DNA from: an uncultured Elioraea sp.
GTDB lineage: Bacteria; Pseudomonadota; Alphaproteobacteria; Acetobacterales; Acetobacteraceae
NCBI GenBank assembly: GCA_937927455.1
Contig: CALBEG010000238.1
Location: 1 to 34,416 of the forward strand
DNA: 34,416 nt
Direction of reading: 5' to 3'
Positions within the stretch are counted from its first letter, which is position 1; each line of letters begins with the position of its first letter. A program made the translations under genes and the position numbers. Under the pieces are notes generated by a model. It had not been told where the DNA came from. It did no database searches and saw only the letters and a list, made by a program, of their open reading frames with translations. Positions 23,378 to 31,743 of the stretch are shown here, in pieces.

Positions 23378-24323
23378 TACCACCGTTCTGCTGGCCAAGG
23401 CCGAGGCGACCTACGGCGCCTGGGCGAACCCTGTCGGCACGGCAGACGCGATGCTCGTGTTCAACCACGAGGTGACGCCGATGGAGTCGGAGGAGGTGCG
23501 GCGGCAGGTCGAGCGCGGTTTCCCCGGCGTCAACCCGTCGCTCTACACCGCGATCCGCCAGCGCCACAGCTTCTCGACCGAGCTCGCGGGCTCGGGCACG
23601 GGCAATGTGCCGGCCTTCTGGGCCACCCTGCTGCGCGGCTGCCTGGTCGCAGCGCCGCAGGTGCTGACCGGCCCGGCGCGCGTGGCCTACCCGCTCGACA
23701 GCTCCCAGGGCGGCTCGCTCTCGATCGCCGCCTTCAAGGGGGCGAACGCGCGCCACCGCAGCCGCGGGGCGCGCGGCACCGCCACCTTCGTCTTCGAGGA
23801 AAGGAGCTATCCCCGGATCGACTGGGAGTTCACCGGCGTCATCGAGGGGAGCTCGCCCATGGACGCGGGCACGCCCGGCACCGTCACGCTCCCCACTGTC
23901 CCGGTGCCGCAGGAAGTGTCGCTGCTCAACACCGTGATCCAGCTTGGCGGCTTCACGCTCGGCGTGCGCCGTCTTTCGATCAGCCTCGGCAACAAGGTGG
24001 AGTATTTCTCGACCACCGGGACCCGCGCCGTCGTCTTCGGGAAGGACGAGACCGGCGACCGGCGGGCTGTCACCGGCGAGGCGGTGTTCGAGCTGCCGGA
24101 CCCGGCGGCGCGCAACTTCTTCGCCGACATCCTGCCGCGCACGGAGCTTTCGTTCAGCCTGGTCCACGGGCTCACCGCCGGCAACATCGTCGAGATCAGC
24201 TCGGCGCGCGCCGTGCTGGGGCGGGCGACCTATTCGGTCGAGCAGAACCGCCTCTTCATGAACGCGCCCATCGACTTCGTGCCGAGCGCCGCCGGCAACG
24301 AGCTCACGATCGTGACCCGCTAG
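23364..24323 (+). CDS. Tail tube protein, siphovirus type
   Basis: 319 residues after AAGGAGG. It is a beta-rich protein ([43 protein letters not shown] at the start, [18 protein letters not shown] near the end) of the long tail-tube type found in lambda-like and D3112/B3-like phages. No sheath gene precedes it, so the tail is non-contractile. Confidence 0.82.
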   Translation: MSVLDTTVLLAKAEATYGAWANPVGTADAMLVFNHEVTPMESEEVRRQVERGFPGVNPSLYTAIRQRHSFSTELAGSGTGNVPAFWATLLRGCLVAAPQVLTGPARVAYPLDSSQGGSLSIAAFKGANARHRSRGARGTATFVFEERSYPRIDWEFTGVIEGSSPMDAGTPGTVTLPTVPVPQEVSLLNTVIQLGGFTLGVRRLSISLGNKVEYFSTTGTRAVVFGKDETGDRRAVTGEAVFELPDPAARNFFADILPRTELSFSLVHGLTAGNIVEISSARAVLGRATYSVEQNRLFMNAPIDFVPSAAGNELTIVTR

Positions 24324-24335
24324 GGGAGGCGGCGG

Positions 24336-24767
24336 ATGTTCCGGCTGGTCAAGACCGTGGTGGCCCCCTGGCCGGTGCGGGTGCCGGTGGTGGGGGAGGA
24401 CGGCGAGGTCCGCGAGGAGGTGGCGAGGCTCCGCTTCGAGCGCGTGGGGCAGGCGGAGTTCGAGCGGCTGTTCGCGCCGGTGGAGGGAGAGGAGGCCGCT
24501 CGCGCCCAGCTGCGCGCGCTCTTCGACCGCGTGGTGCGGGGCTGGGAGGATGTGGTGGACGAGGCTGGCGCCCCGGTCTCCTTCTCGGCCGAGGCGGCAG
24601 AGCGTCTGCTCGACTTCCCCGGCTTTGCGCCGGCGTTCGTCCGCGCCTTCTGCGCTTTTCACGCGGCCCAGCCCGAGGTGCGGGAAAAAAACTCCGCGCC
24701 GTCGCCCGCTGGTGGGCAGGCGGCGGCCGGACCGACCGCCGCCACCCCGGCTTTGCCGCCAGCGTGA
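24336..24767 (+). CDS. Tail assembly chaperone, short form (gpG-type)
   Basis: 143 residues between tail tube and tape measure, the usual place for tail assembly chaperones. It is acidic and mostly helical (RVGQAEFERLFAPVEGEEAARAQLRALFDRVVRGWEDV, FPGFAPAFVRAFCAFH). Near its end at 24686-24692 it carries a heptamer that should let some ribosomes slip into the next frame, giving the long form that covers 24336-25087. Confidence 0.85.
   Translation: MFRLVKTVVAPWPVRVPVVGEDGEVREEVARLRFERVGQAEFERLFAPVEGEEAARAQLRALFDRVVRGWEDVVDEAGAPVSFSAEAAERLLDFPGFAPAFVRAFCAFHAAQPEVREKNSAPSPAGGQAAAGPTAATPALPPA
24686..24692 (+). other. Programmed -1 frameshift site A AAA AAC
   Basis: In the chaperone reading frame the sequence is A_AAA_AAC, one of the most efficient slippery heptamers. 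Slipping back one base enters a frame open to 25087 (24689 AAA, CTC, CGC, GCC and onward). A short GCCC...GGGC stem (24704-24707 with 24714-24717) lies 11 bases downstream. Confidence 0.85.
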
Positions 24768-25087
24768 GGCAGGCGCTTGTGGACGCGAGCGCGGACGAGG
24801 CCACCATCGCTCGGGAGCTCGCGAAGCTGCCTGAGGCGGAAGCCGCGCCACTCGAGCTGGACGAGGCCGACGAAGGGCTTTCGGCCTGCCTGTTCCTTGC
24901 GCTCGGCACCCAGTGGCGCACGGCGGGCCAGACCGGCATCCTCGCCGGCCTCGACTACCAGGCCATCCGGCCCACCGCCGATCTGCTTGGGATTCCGCTC
25001 GACCGCCAGCGCTTCCTTGATCTCCGCGACATGGAAGCCGAGGCGCTGAAGACCGTGGCCACCCACCTGCGTGGCAGCGTGCGATGA
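24764..25087 (+). CDS. Tail assembly chaperone extension (T-type part, made by frameshift)
   Basis: The frame is open from the slippery site at 24692; a GTG at 24764 overlapping the short-form stop would give a free 107-residue protein, but the frameshift fusion is the expected product. The extension is helical (ATIARELAKLPEAEAAPLELDEADEGLSACLFLALGTQW, ILAGLDYQAIRPTADLLGIPLDR). In lambda the G-T fusion bridges the tape measure to tail tube subunits. Its stop overlaps the tape measure start. Confidence 0.8.
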   Translation: MRQALVDASADEATIARELAKLPEAEAAPLELDEADEGLSACLFLALGTQWRTAGQTGILAGLDYQAIRPTADLLGIPLDRQRFLDLRDMEAEALKTVATHLRGSVR

Positions 25088-27561
25088 CCGGCCAGCTCGA
25101 CGTCCGCGCCCGGGTCGAGGTGGATGCGTCGCGCGCGGTCAGCCCGCTCAGGCTCACCAGGGACGAGCTGAAGCGCACCACGGAGGCGATGCGCGAGAGC
25201 GCCACCACGGCGACTGCTGCCAGCCGGCAGACGGTGGCTGCGCTCGAGCGGCAGGGTCAGGCCGCAGCGGCGGCGGCGCGGCAGCTGACTTCGGCCGCCG
25301 GGAGCACGCGGGCGGCCTACCAGCAGCTGGGCTTCCAGATCTCCGACGTGGCGGCTCAGGCTTCCGCCGGCGTCAGGCCGCTCCAGATCTTCGCCCAGCA
25401 GGGCGGGCAGGTGGCCTTTGCCCTGTCCCAGTTCGGCGGCGGTCTGGGCCGCGTGGGCGCCTTCCTCGCCGGCCCGTGGGGCGCGGCGCTGCTGGCTGGC
25501 GGGCTGGCGCTCTCCGCCTTCCTCGAACGGACGCGCACTGCGGAGGACGGAGTCAATGCGCTGTCCGCCGCGCTCGACCGGCTCGCCGAGCGCAAGCTCT
25601 CGGCCGGGCAGCAGCGCGCCGAGGACATCGGCCTGGTCCAGATCGAGCTCGCGCGGCTCGAGGGCCGCGCCGCGGCGCTCCAGACCCGCGCCGAAGGGCC
25701 AGCGACTGGTGGCCGGCGGGGGGTGCAGGCCCGGATCCTCGCCCGTCAGGAGCTGGCGGCCGTCGAGACCGAGATCGCGGGCCTCCAGGCCGTGCTGCGC
25801 GTGCAGGAGCAGGTGGCCGCCGCGGTAGACCGCGCGAAGCGCGCGCAGGAGGCGGGGGCGGCCGCCGCCCGCGCAGCAGGAGCGGCCGCGCAGGAAGCAG
25901 CCCGGCGGGCAGCCACTGCTGCGCGCGAGGCTGCGCGCGCCGAGGCCGAGCGGGTGCGCCAGTATGAGGCGCTCGCGCGCGCTGCGCGCGAGGCAGGGGC
26001 CGCGCTCCAGCGCGTGATCCCCTCGAGCCTCATCGAGGCCTTCGAGATCGGCCAGCGGCGCCAGCGCGGCTTCACCTTCGCTGACGATCCGCTGCGCGAG
26101 GCGGTGGGCGGAATCGAGGCGCGCAGGTCGGCCGCCGACCGGCTGGAAGAGGCGCGCCAGCTTGGCGCGCAGCAGGCGCGCGAGGCCAGCCGCGAGATGC
26201 TTCGCCAGGCCGGCGCCATCGGCGCCGCGATCGGCGGGCGCGCCGGGCGCACGCTGTCGCAGCTGGCCGGGCTTGCCGAAGGTGTCGCCACCGGGGATTT
26301 CTCGGGCGCGGGGCGCGCCGGCGGCATCATCGGCCTCATCGGGAATGCCGGCTCGATCATCAAGGGTGTGTCAGGGATCTTCAAGGCGGCTGGCGCAGCG
26401 CTCAAGGGGCTGGCCTCGGGTGCGACGTCGCTCGGTGCCGCGGCCGGGCCCATCGGCGCGGCGGTCGCGTCGGCCGTTTCGATCGGGAAGGTCGTCGCCT
26501 CGCTCTTCAAGCCCTCGCAGCGGGGCAAGGTGACGCTGACGGGCGCGGGCGGGGATGTGGTGGTCGGCCCGACTGGCGGGAACAGCGCCGACCGCCGCGC
26601 TGCGGCCGAAGACATCGCCGGCGCCTTTGCGCAGTCGCTCGCACGAATCGCCGAGCAGCTCGGCGCCTCGATCGGCCAGTTCGCCGTGACGGTGGGGGTC
26701 AGGAACGACCGCTTCACCGTGGACCCCTCGGGACGGAACCTGACCAGGGGCGCGGGCGTCATGAGCTTCGGCTCGGCCGACCAGGCGCTCGCGGCCGCGC
26801 TGGCCGATGCGCTGCGCGACGGCGCCATCACGGGTGTCTCCACCGCCGTCCAGGCGGCGCTCAGGCGCTACGCCTCGGACGTGAACCGGGCGCTCGCCGA
26901 GGCGCTCAAGGTGCAGGAGCTCGAGCAGCTGCTCGCAGCGCGCGACAACCCCTTCCTGCAGCCCTTCCGCGATTTCGAGCGGCAGGCGCGCGAGCGCCTC
27001 AAGGTGGCACGCGACTATGGCTTCGATCTCGTCGAGATCGAGCGGCTGAACGGCGAGGAACGCAAGCGCCTTGTCGAGCAGACGCTGGCCCAGACCGTGC
27101 GCTCGGCCCGCGACCTCCTGAACGAGCTGCGCTTCGGCAGCCGTGCCGAGGGCTCGCCGCTCGACCGGCTGCGCGCGGCAGGAGCGGAACGCGAGCGGCT
27201 GCAGCGCCTCTTCGACGCCGGTGACTTGAGCGTCGCCGATGCGCTCGCGCGGATCATCGAACAGCAGCTCGACGTGGCGCGCGAGGCCTTCGGCACCGCC
27301 GGCGGGTTCGCCGGCATCCGTGGCGAGGCGATCTCCACGCTGGAGCGCATTGTGCAGCAGACCGAGCGGCGCATCGCGGAGGCCAGCCTGGAGGCGCAGC
27401 GGCAGACGGTGGAGAAACTCGCCGAAGCGAACGCCAGCCTCGACGACCAGGTGGCTCTCTCGCAGGCCATGCTTGCCGAGCTGCAGCGGATCGGCGCGGT
27501 CGGCCCTGGCGGCGTTGGCGGCTTCGACCTGGCGGGGCTCTTCCAGCGGGTGCCGGTGTGA
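25084..27561 (+). CDS. Tail tape measure protein
   Basis: 825 residues, the longest tail gene. An early conserved block YQQLGFQISDVAAQASAGVRPLQIFAQQGGQVAFALSQFGG is typical of tape measures, followed by a hydrophobic span (about 130-145), long Ala/Arg/Glu coiled coils (about 170-310) and a Gly/Ala-rich membrane-active segment (about 375-480, GGIIGLIGNAGSIIKGVSGIFKAAG). It sets tail length and may aid DNA passage through the inner membrane. Confidence 0.9.
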   Translation: MTGQLDVRARVEVDASRAVSPLRLTRDELKRTTEAMRESATTATAASRQTVAALERQGQAAAAAARQLTSAAGSTRAAYQQLGFQISDVAAQASAGVRPLQIFAQQGGQVAFALSQFGGGLGRVGAFLAGPWGAALLAGGLALSAFLERTRTAEDGVNALSAALDRLAERKLSAGQQRAEDIGLVQIELARLEGRAAALQTRAEGPATGGRRGVQARILARQELAAVETEIAGLQAVLRVQEQVAAAVDRAKRAQEAGAAAARAAGAAAQEAARRAATAAREAARAEAERVRQYEALARAAREAGAALQRVIPSSLIEAFEIGQRRQRGFTFADDPLREAVGGIEARRSAADRLEEARQLGAQQAREASREMLRQAGAIGAAIGGRAGRTLSQLAGLAEGVATGDFSGAGRAGGIIGLIGNAGSIIKGVSGIFKAAGAALKGLASGATSLGAAAGPIGAAVASAVSIGKVVASLFKPSQRGKVTLTGAGGDVVVGPTGGNSADRRAAAEDIAGAFAQSLARIAEQLGASIGQFAVTVGVRNDRFTVDPSGRNLTRGAGVMSFGSADQALAAALADALRDGAITGVSTAVQAALRRYASDVNRALAEALKVQELEQLLAARDNPFLQPFRDFERQARERLKVARDYGFDLVEIERLNGEERKRLVEQTLAQTVRSARDLLNELRFGSRAEGSPLDRLRAAGAERERLQRLFDAGDLSVADALARIIEQQLDVAREAFGTAGGFAGIRGEAISTLERIVQQTERRIAEASLEAQRQTVEKLAEANASLDDQVALSQAMLAELQRIGAVGPGGVGGFDLAGLFQRVPV

Positions 27562-30080
27562 GCCTGGTCACGCTCGTGGAGCTGCGACCCCGGCGGCCCG
27601 CGGATGGCGGCGAGGAGGTGCTGCGCTTCTGCCACAACGCGCGCGAGCGCGCCGATTTCCTCGGCCAGCAGTGGCGGCCCGGCGTCGTCGCCCTGCCGGA
27701 GACGGAAACCGACCTCGGGTTCGACGGCCGCAACTTCGGCCAGGGCGCGGTGCCGCAGGTGGGCCGGCTGCGGCTGGCACACGAAGGGCGCAACTGGCCG
27801 GCACTGGTGTGGAAGAACGCGGCCGGTACGCTGCGCACCGCGCCGCTGCCAGACCGCGGCGACCCGGCGGATGCTGCCTTCGGGCCGCCGCAGCCCTTCC
27901 GGGTGGAGGCGATCGAGGTGGAGCGCGGCGAGGCCGTGCTCACCTTGATCGACTCGGGGCGGGAGCTGACCCGCCCGGTGATCAACCGTCTGTTTGGTAC
28001 CACGGGCGTGCCGCTTCTCGACGGCGCCGACACGATCGACCTGCGCGGCCGCCCGGTGCCGGTAGGTCAGGGTCGGCTGCTTTCGGTGCCGGGCTATCTC
28101 GTGGACCGCGCCAACAACATCTGGCTGTTTCTCGGGAACCCGGCCACGAGCCAGCAGGGCTTCTACGATGGCGGCCAGCCCTACGCGAACGGCGTGGCGC
28201 GCGTCTCGCTCGCGGCACTCCAGGCGAACACACCGGCCGACGGCACGGTTGACTGGTGCCTGGACGCGGCCGGGCTGGTGCTCGCGCGTCCGTGGACGCG
28301 GCCCAACTACCCCTTCACGGCCGATCTTTCGACGGCCACGGTGCGGGCGGCAGACATCGCAGCACTCCTGGTCTCGGCCCGCACGTCGCTCGCGTTTGCG
28401 CCGGGGACGGTTGCGGCATTCAACGCGCTCTACCCCGCCGAGTGCGGGCTCTACGTGGACGACGAGCGGACGGTCGCCACCGCGCTCGACCAGCTGGTTG
28501 CCGGCCTCGGCGGCTACTGGCGGCTCACTTCTCTGGGTCAGATCGCACTTGGCCGGCTGGCCCATGCGGCCCCGGTGCTGACGCTTTCGGAGGCGGATCT
28601 TGTCTCGATCGAGCGGCGCGGCACCGTGATGCCGACGCGACGGCGCGCGGTCGGGTGGGCGCGCAACAACCGCGTGCATGGCGAGGGCGAGATTGCGGCC
28701 GCAGTGCTGGCCGGCATGGACGGCACCAGCGTGGCCGAGCTCCTGATCTGGCGCCGCAGCGCGACACCGCCGGGTACGCCATCGGGCGGCAGCTTCGACT
28801 TCGGCACCGGCGTGCTGACGCCGCCGACGGGCTGGTCCGCCTCGATCCCGGCGACAGACGGCAACCCGGCCTATGCTTCGCGAGGGCAGGCGAGCATCAG
28901 CGGTCCAACGGGGGTCGCGACGCCCAGCTGGGCCGCGCCGACCCGCGCGATCGAGGACGGCGCGCCTGGCGCCACCGGCCCGCAGGGCCCGCAGGGGCCG
29001 CAGGGCGTGCCCGGCCAGCACGGCACTTCGGTTGCGGAAGTGAACGTCTACCGGCGGGCGTCGAGCCAGCCGGCGACGCCTTCCGGCGGAAGCTTCGACT
29101 TCTCGACCGCGACGCTGACGGCACCCTCGGGCTGGTCGGTCTCGATCCCGAGCGGGTCCGACCCGGTGTGGGTCTCGCGTGGCGTGGCGGTCACCAACAC
29201 GCCGGGCGGCAGCGATGTGCCTGACTGGAGCACACCTGCCCGCGCCTTCGAGGACGGCTCGGCGGTGGACGCGATCTTCCGGCGGGCGACCTCGCAGCCG
29301 GCAACGCCCTCGCCGTCGAGCGGCGTGCCTTCCGGCTGGTACTCGTCGATCGCCGACGTGCCTTCGGGCGCCGGCACCATCTGGACCTCCTTCGGCACCC
29401 GCGCCTCGCCGGCGCTCGACTGGGTGTGGGAAACGCCGGTCAGGATCGAGGGCATCGACGGCGCCACCGGCCCGCAGGGCCCGCAGGGGCCGCAGGGCCC
29501 GACCGGGCCGACTGGAGCAACGGGGGTCTCCACGCGGATCATCTTCCGGCGGTCCGGCACGCAGCCCTCAACCCCCTCGCCGTCGAGCGGCGTGCCGTCG
29601 GGCTGGTACGGCACCACAGGTGACGTGCCGTCGAGCGCGGACCCGATGTGGGCATCGACCGGCGAGCGGCCATCAGGCGGGTCTGACTACAGCTGGGGCG
29701 TGCCGGTCAGGCACGAGGCCATTACCGCCGCCAATACCGGTGACTGGCGTTACCTCACCGAGAGCGTCTCGGGCGAGATGACCTTCACGCTCCAGCCGGG
29801 GGAAAGCCGCATCGCGCGCGGGATGGGGCTCTATCCCTCTCCCGTCTCGCCCGGCTCGGTCCGGGTGCAGATCGAGTATGGCGAAGTTGGTGGAGGTTGG
29901 ACGACCTCGAACGGGGCGAGTGCCCCCTTCAACGTGGGCGAGCCCGGCACCCCGTTGCATAGCGTGACGATCACCAATTCCACTGGGGCACAGCGGCCCT
30001 ACCGCGTGCGCGGCACGCTCATCATCGAGAGCGGGGACCCCGGCACCCGCGATGCCAATGTCTCGGTACTGGCGGTATGA
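27558..30080 (+). CDS. Tail-tip protein with collagen-like stretches and four repeated modules
   Basis: 840 residues from a GTG overlapping the tape measure stop. Residues about 1-390 are a compact N-terminal part (ETETDLGFDGRNFGQGAVPQVGRLRLAH, LTLIDSGRELTRPVINRLFGTTGVPLLDG, YPAECGLYVDDERTVATALDQLVAGLGGYWRL) with the look of a tail hub. It is followed by two Gly-X-Y collagen-like runs and four copies of an RR-x-x-x-x-P-x-TPS...GW module. The last 120 residues are beta-rich. Probable central tail or fibre protein contacting the host. Confidence 0.78.
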   Translation: MSLVTLVELRPRRPADGGEEVLRFCHNARERADFLGQQWRPGVVALPETETDLGFDGRNFGQGAVPQVGRLRLAHEGRNWPALVWKNAAGTLRTAPLPDRGDPADAAFGPPQPFRVEAIEVERGEAVLTLIDSGRELTRPVINRLFGTTGVPLLDGADTIDLRGRPVPVGQGRLLSVPGYLVDRANNIWLFLGNPATSQQGFYDGGQPYANGVARVSLAALQANTPADGTVDWCLDAAGLVLARPWTRPNYPFTADLSTATVRAADIAALLVSARTSLAFAPGTVAAFNALYPAECGLYVDDERTVATALDQLVAGLGGYWRLTSLGQIALGRLAHAAPVLTLSEADLVSIERRGTVMPTRRRAVGWARNNRVHGEGEIAAAVLAGMDGTSVAELLIWRRSATPPGTPSGGSFDFGTGVLTPPTGWSASIPATDGNPAYASRGQASISGPTGVATPSWAAPTRAIEDGAPGATGPQGPQGPQGVPGQHGTSVAEVNVYRRASSQPATPSGGSFDFSTATLTAPSGWSVSIPSGSDPVWVSRGVAVTNTPGGSDVPDWSTPARAFEDGSAVDAIFRRATSQPATPSPSSGVPSGWYSSIADVPSGAGTIWTSFGTRASPALDWVWETPVRIEGIDGATGPQGPQGPQGPTGPTGATGVSTRIIFRRSGTQPSTPSPSSGVPSGWYGTTGDVPSSADPMWASTGERPSGGSDYSWGVPVRHEAITAANTGDWRYLTESVSGEMTFTLQPGESRIARGMGLYPSPVSPGSVRVQIEYGEVGGGWTTSNGASAPFNVGEPGTPLHSVTITNSTGAQRPYRVRGTLIIESGDPGTRDANVSVLAV
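28959..29024 (+). repeat. Collagen-like Gly-X-Y run, first
   Basis: Encodes seven Gly-X-Y triplets (GAPGATGPQGPQGPQGVPG then QHG). Such runs trimerise as triple helices in phage fibres. Nucleotide repeat GGCCCGCAGGG recurs here and in the second run. Confidence 0.85.
29451..29525 (+). repeat. Collagen-like Gly-X-Y run, second
   Basis: Encodes eight Gly-X-Y triplets (GIDGATGPQGPQGPQGPTG then PTGATG). It shares the core GATGPQGPQGPQG with the first run, pointing to duplication within the gene. Confidence 0.85.
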
Positions 30081-30487
30081 GGTGGCTGGTCTATAGCCTT
30101 GACACCGGCGAGGAGCTCAGGCGCACGGATGCGCCGCAGCCAGACCTCGCCGAGGGCGAGGCGGCTGCCGAGATCCCCGCCTCGGCCGAAGGCGGCGACC
30201 CGCTGACCGAGTGGCAGCCTGCGTCGCGTACCTTCATGGACGTGCCGCGGCTCGACGCCGATGGCATCTATGGGCTGTTCACGGCGGAAGAGCGGGCGGC
30301 GATCCTGACCTGCGGCGTGCCGCAGGTCATCGGGCTGGTGCTCGCGCTCCGGTTCATGCGCCGGCCCATCCGCGCGAGCGATCCGCTTCACGTGCAGGGG
30401 GTGGCGCTGCTGCAAGGCCTCGGGCTCATCACGGCCGAGCGTGCGGCGCAGATCCTGGCCTTTCAGCCCCCGGTCGACGCCGACTGA
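30077..30487 (+). CDS. Small tail-region protein, unknown
   Basis: 136 residues, ATGA overlap with the tip gene. Contains a conserved-looking helical middle (ERAAILTCGVPQVIGLVLALRFMRRPI and VQGVALLQGLGLITAERAAQIL). Size and place next to the fibre gene suggest a fibre chaperone or adaptor, unproven. Confidence 0.65.
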   Translation: MRWLVYSLDTGEELRRTDAPQPDLAEGEAAAEIPASAEGGDPLTEWQPASRTFMDVPRLDADGIYGLFTAEERAAILTCGVPQVIGLVLALRFMRRPIRASDPLHVQGVALLQGLGLITAERAAQILAFQPPVDAD

Positions 30488-30494
30488 GGGGCCG

Positions 30495-31163
30495 ATGATG
30501 AGCCTGAAGCGCACCATTCAGAGCCGCCTTCAGGTGCCTGTCGACGGCGCCTTCGGGCCCGTCACCTGGGCGGCGATCTTCCGGCACATGGGCGCCGGCG
30601 CCCTGGCGGAACCACTGGCGGCTGCCGCTCACTACCTCGGCCCCGCCGGGATCGACGCCAACCCGCTCCGGCTGACCGAGTTCCTGGGCGAAATGGCGCA
30701 TGAGAGCCAGGGCTTCACCCGGCTCGCCGAGAGCCTCATCTACACAAGTGCGGCACGGATCAGGGCCGTGTGGCCCACCCGCTTCCCGACGGAAGCTTCC
30801 GCGCGCCCGTTCGTGCGCGCCCCCGAGCGGCTCGCCAACCACGTCTACGGCAGGAGGCTGGGGAACGTGCACCCTGGCGATGGCTGGCGCTTCCGTGGGC
30901 GCGGCATCATCCAGCTGACGGGCCGCGCGAACTATGCCGAAGCCGGCCGCGCGCTCGGCCTGCCGCTCGAGGACGAGCCCGACCTCGTGGCAGAGCCCGA
31001 GGTGGCGGTTCGGGTGGCGGCGTGGTTCTGGACGCGGCACAAGCTGAACCCGCTCGCCGACTGGGGGATGAGCGAGGCGATCACGCGGCGGATCAACGGC
31101 GGCCTTGCCGGGCTCGACGACCGGCTCGCGCGCAAGGCCCGCTTCCGGAGGCTCTGGGCATGA
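30495..31163 (+). CDS. GH19-type endolysin
   Basis: 222 residues; a second ATG follows directly at 30498. The first 35 residues (LKRTIQSRLQVPVDGAFGPVTWAAIFRHMGA) resemble a peptidoglycan-binding module. The catalytic part is a GH19 chitinase/lysozyme-like domain: FLGEMAHESQGFTRLAESLIY with the catalytic-type glutamates, WRFRGRGIIQLTGRANYAEAG, and AAWFWTRHKLNPLADWG. It cuts cell-wall glycan at lysis. No signal peptide, so it needs a holin. Confidence 0.93.
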   Translation: MMSLKRTIQSRLQVPVDGAFGPVTWAAIFRHMGAGALAEPLAAAAHYLGPAGIDANPLRLTEFLGEMAHESQGFTRLAESLIYTSAARIRAVWPTRFPTEASARPFVRAPERLANHVYGRRLGNVHPGDGWRFRGRGIIQLTGRANYAEAGRALGLPLEDEPDLVAEPEVAVRVAAWFWTRHKLNPLADWGMSEAITRRINGGLAGLDDRLARKARFRRLWA

Positions 31164-31384
31164 CCTCGCTTCACCGGCTCGCCCTCCTCGGCACCGATCT
31201 CCTGATTGCCGGCGGGATGGCCGGCACGGTGTGGCTGCTGTTCGAAGCGCCGCAGGCCGCCGCGAGCCTCTCGCCCATCGTCATGTTGCTCGCGACACAC
31301 CGGTCGCAGATCGTGCGCCACCTCTACCCCGCGCCCGAGTATGAGGCCGATCCTGCGCACCAGAAGAAGGAGCGCGAACCGTGA
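31160..31384 (+). CDS. Holin-like small membrane protein
   Basis: Seventy-four residues, ATGA overlap with the endolysin gene. Two hydrophobic segments are visible: LALLGTDLLIAGGMAGTVWLLF (about 7-28) and AAASLSPIVMLLATH (about 33-47), with a charged C-terminus (PAHQKKEREP). This is the layout of class II-type holins; direct linkage to the endolysin supports the call. Confidence 0.7.
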   Translation: MTSLHRLALLGTDLLIAGGMAGTVWLLFEAPQAAASLSPIVMLLATHRSQIVRHLYPAPEYEADPAHQKKEREP

Positions 31385-31743
31385 GCGCACCCGTTGCCCG
31401 TGCCGAGTTCCTGAAGACAGCCGAGCGTTTCGCGATTGCCGAGAACGTCACCATCGGCACCCGCTGGGGCGAGGACGCGCTGGATACGCGCCAGTCGTCA
31501 TGTCTCCGCTTCGATACGGACGCGGCGGCCGAGGCCGCACGGCAGCTCGCGCAGCTCGACGAGGTCCGCGCGCGCGACGCGGTGGTGATCGCCGGCGTCC
31601 ACCTCGATCTCGAGGGATCGACGGTGAGAGTGCCCTACAACGGCCGGCTGGGGCTGACGGGCGCGCGCGACCTGCTCGTCGTGCGCGCGCGAGTCGACCG
31701 CAACCGCGGGCTGACCGAGATCGAGGGAGAGGTGCTGCTGTGA
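31381..31743 (+). CDS. Tail-associated protein after lysis genes, unknown
   Basis: 120 residues from a GTG overlapping the holin-like stop. Sequence has a beta-rich C-terminal half (VVIAGVHLDLEGSTVRVPYNGRLGLTGARDLLVVRARVDR). No family recognised. Overlap with the following gene indicates the two are expressed together. Confidence 0.6.
   Translation: MSAPVARAEFLKTAERFAIAENVTIGTRWGEDALDTRQSSCLRFDTDAAAEAARQLAQLDEVRARDAVVIAGVHLDLEGSTVRVPYNGRLGLTGARDLLVVRARVDRNRGLTEIEGEVLL

Noticed and set aside
23076-25208. 710-residue minus-strand open frame
   Set aside because: Spans several recognised plus-strand tail genes and has low-complexity Arg/Ala/Pro composition; a shadow frame.
27015-29021. 668-residue minus-strand open frame
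   Set aside because: Antisense to the tape measure and tail-tip genes, with no domain pattern.
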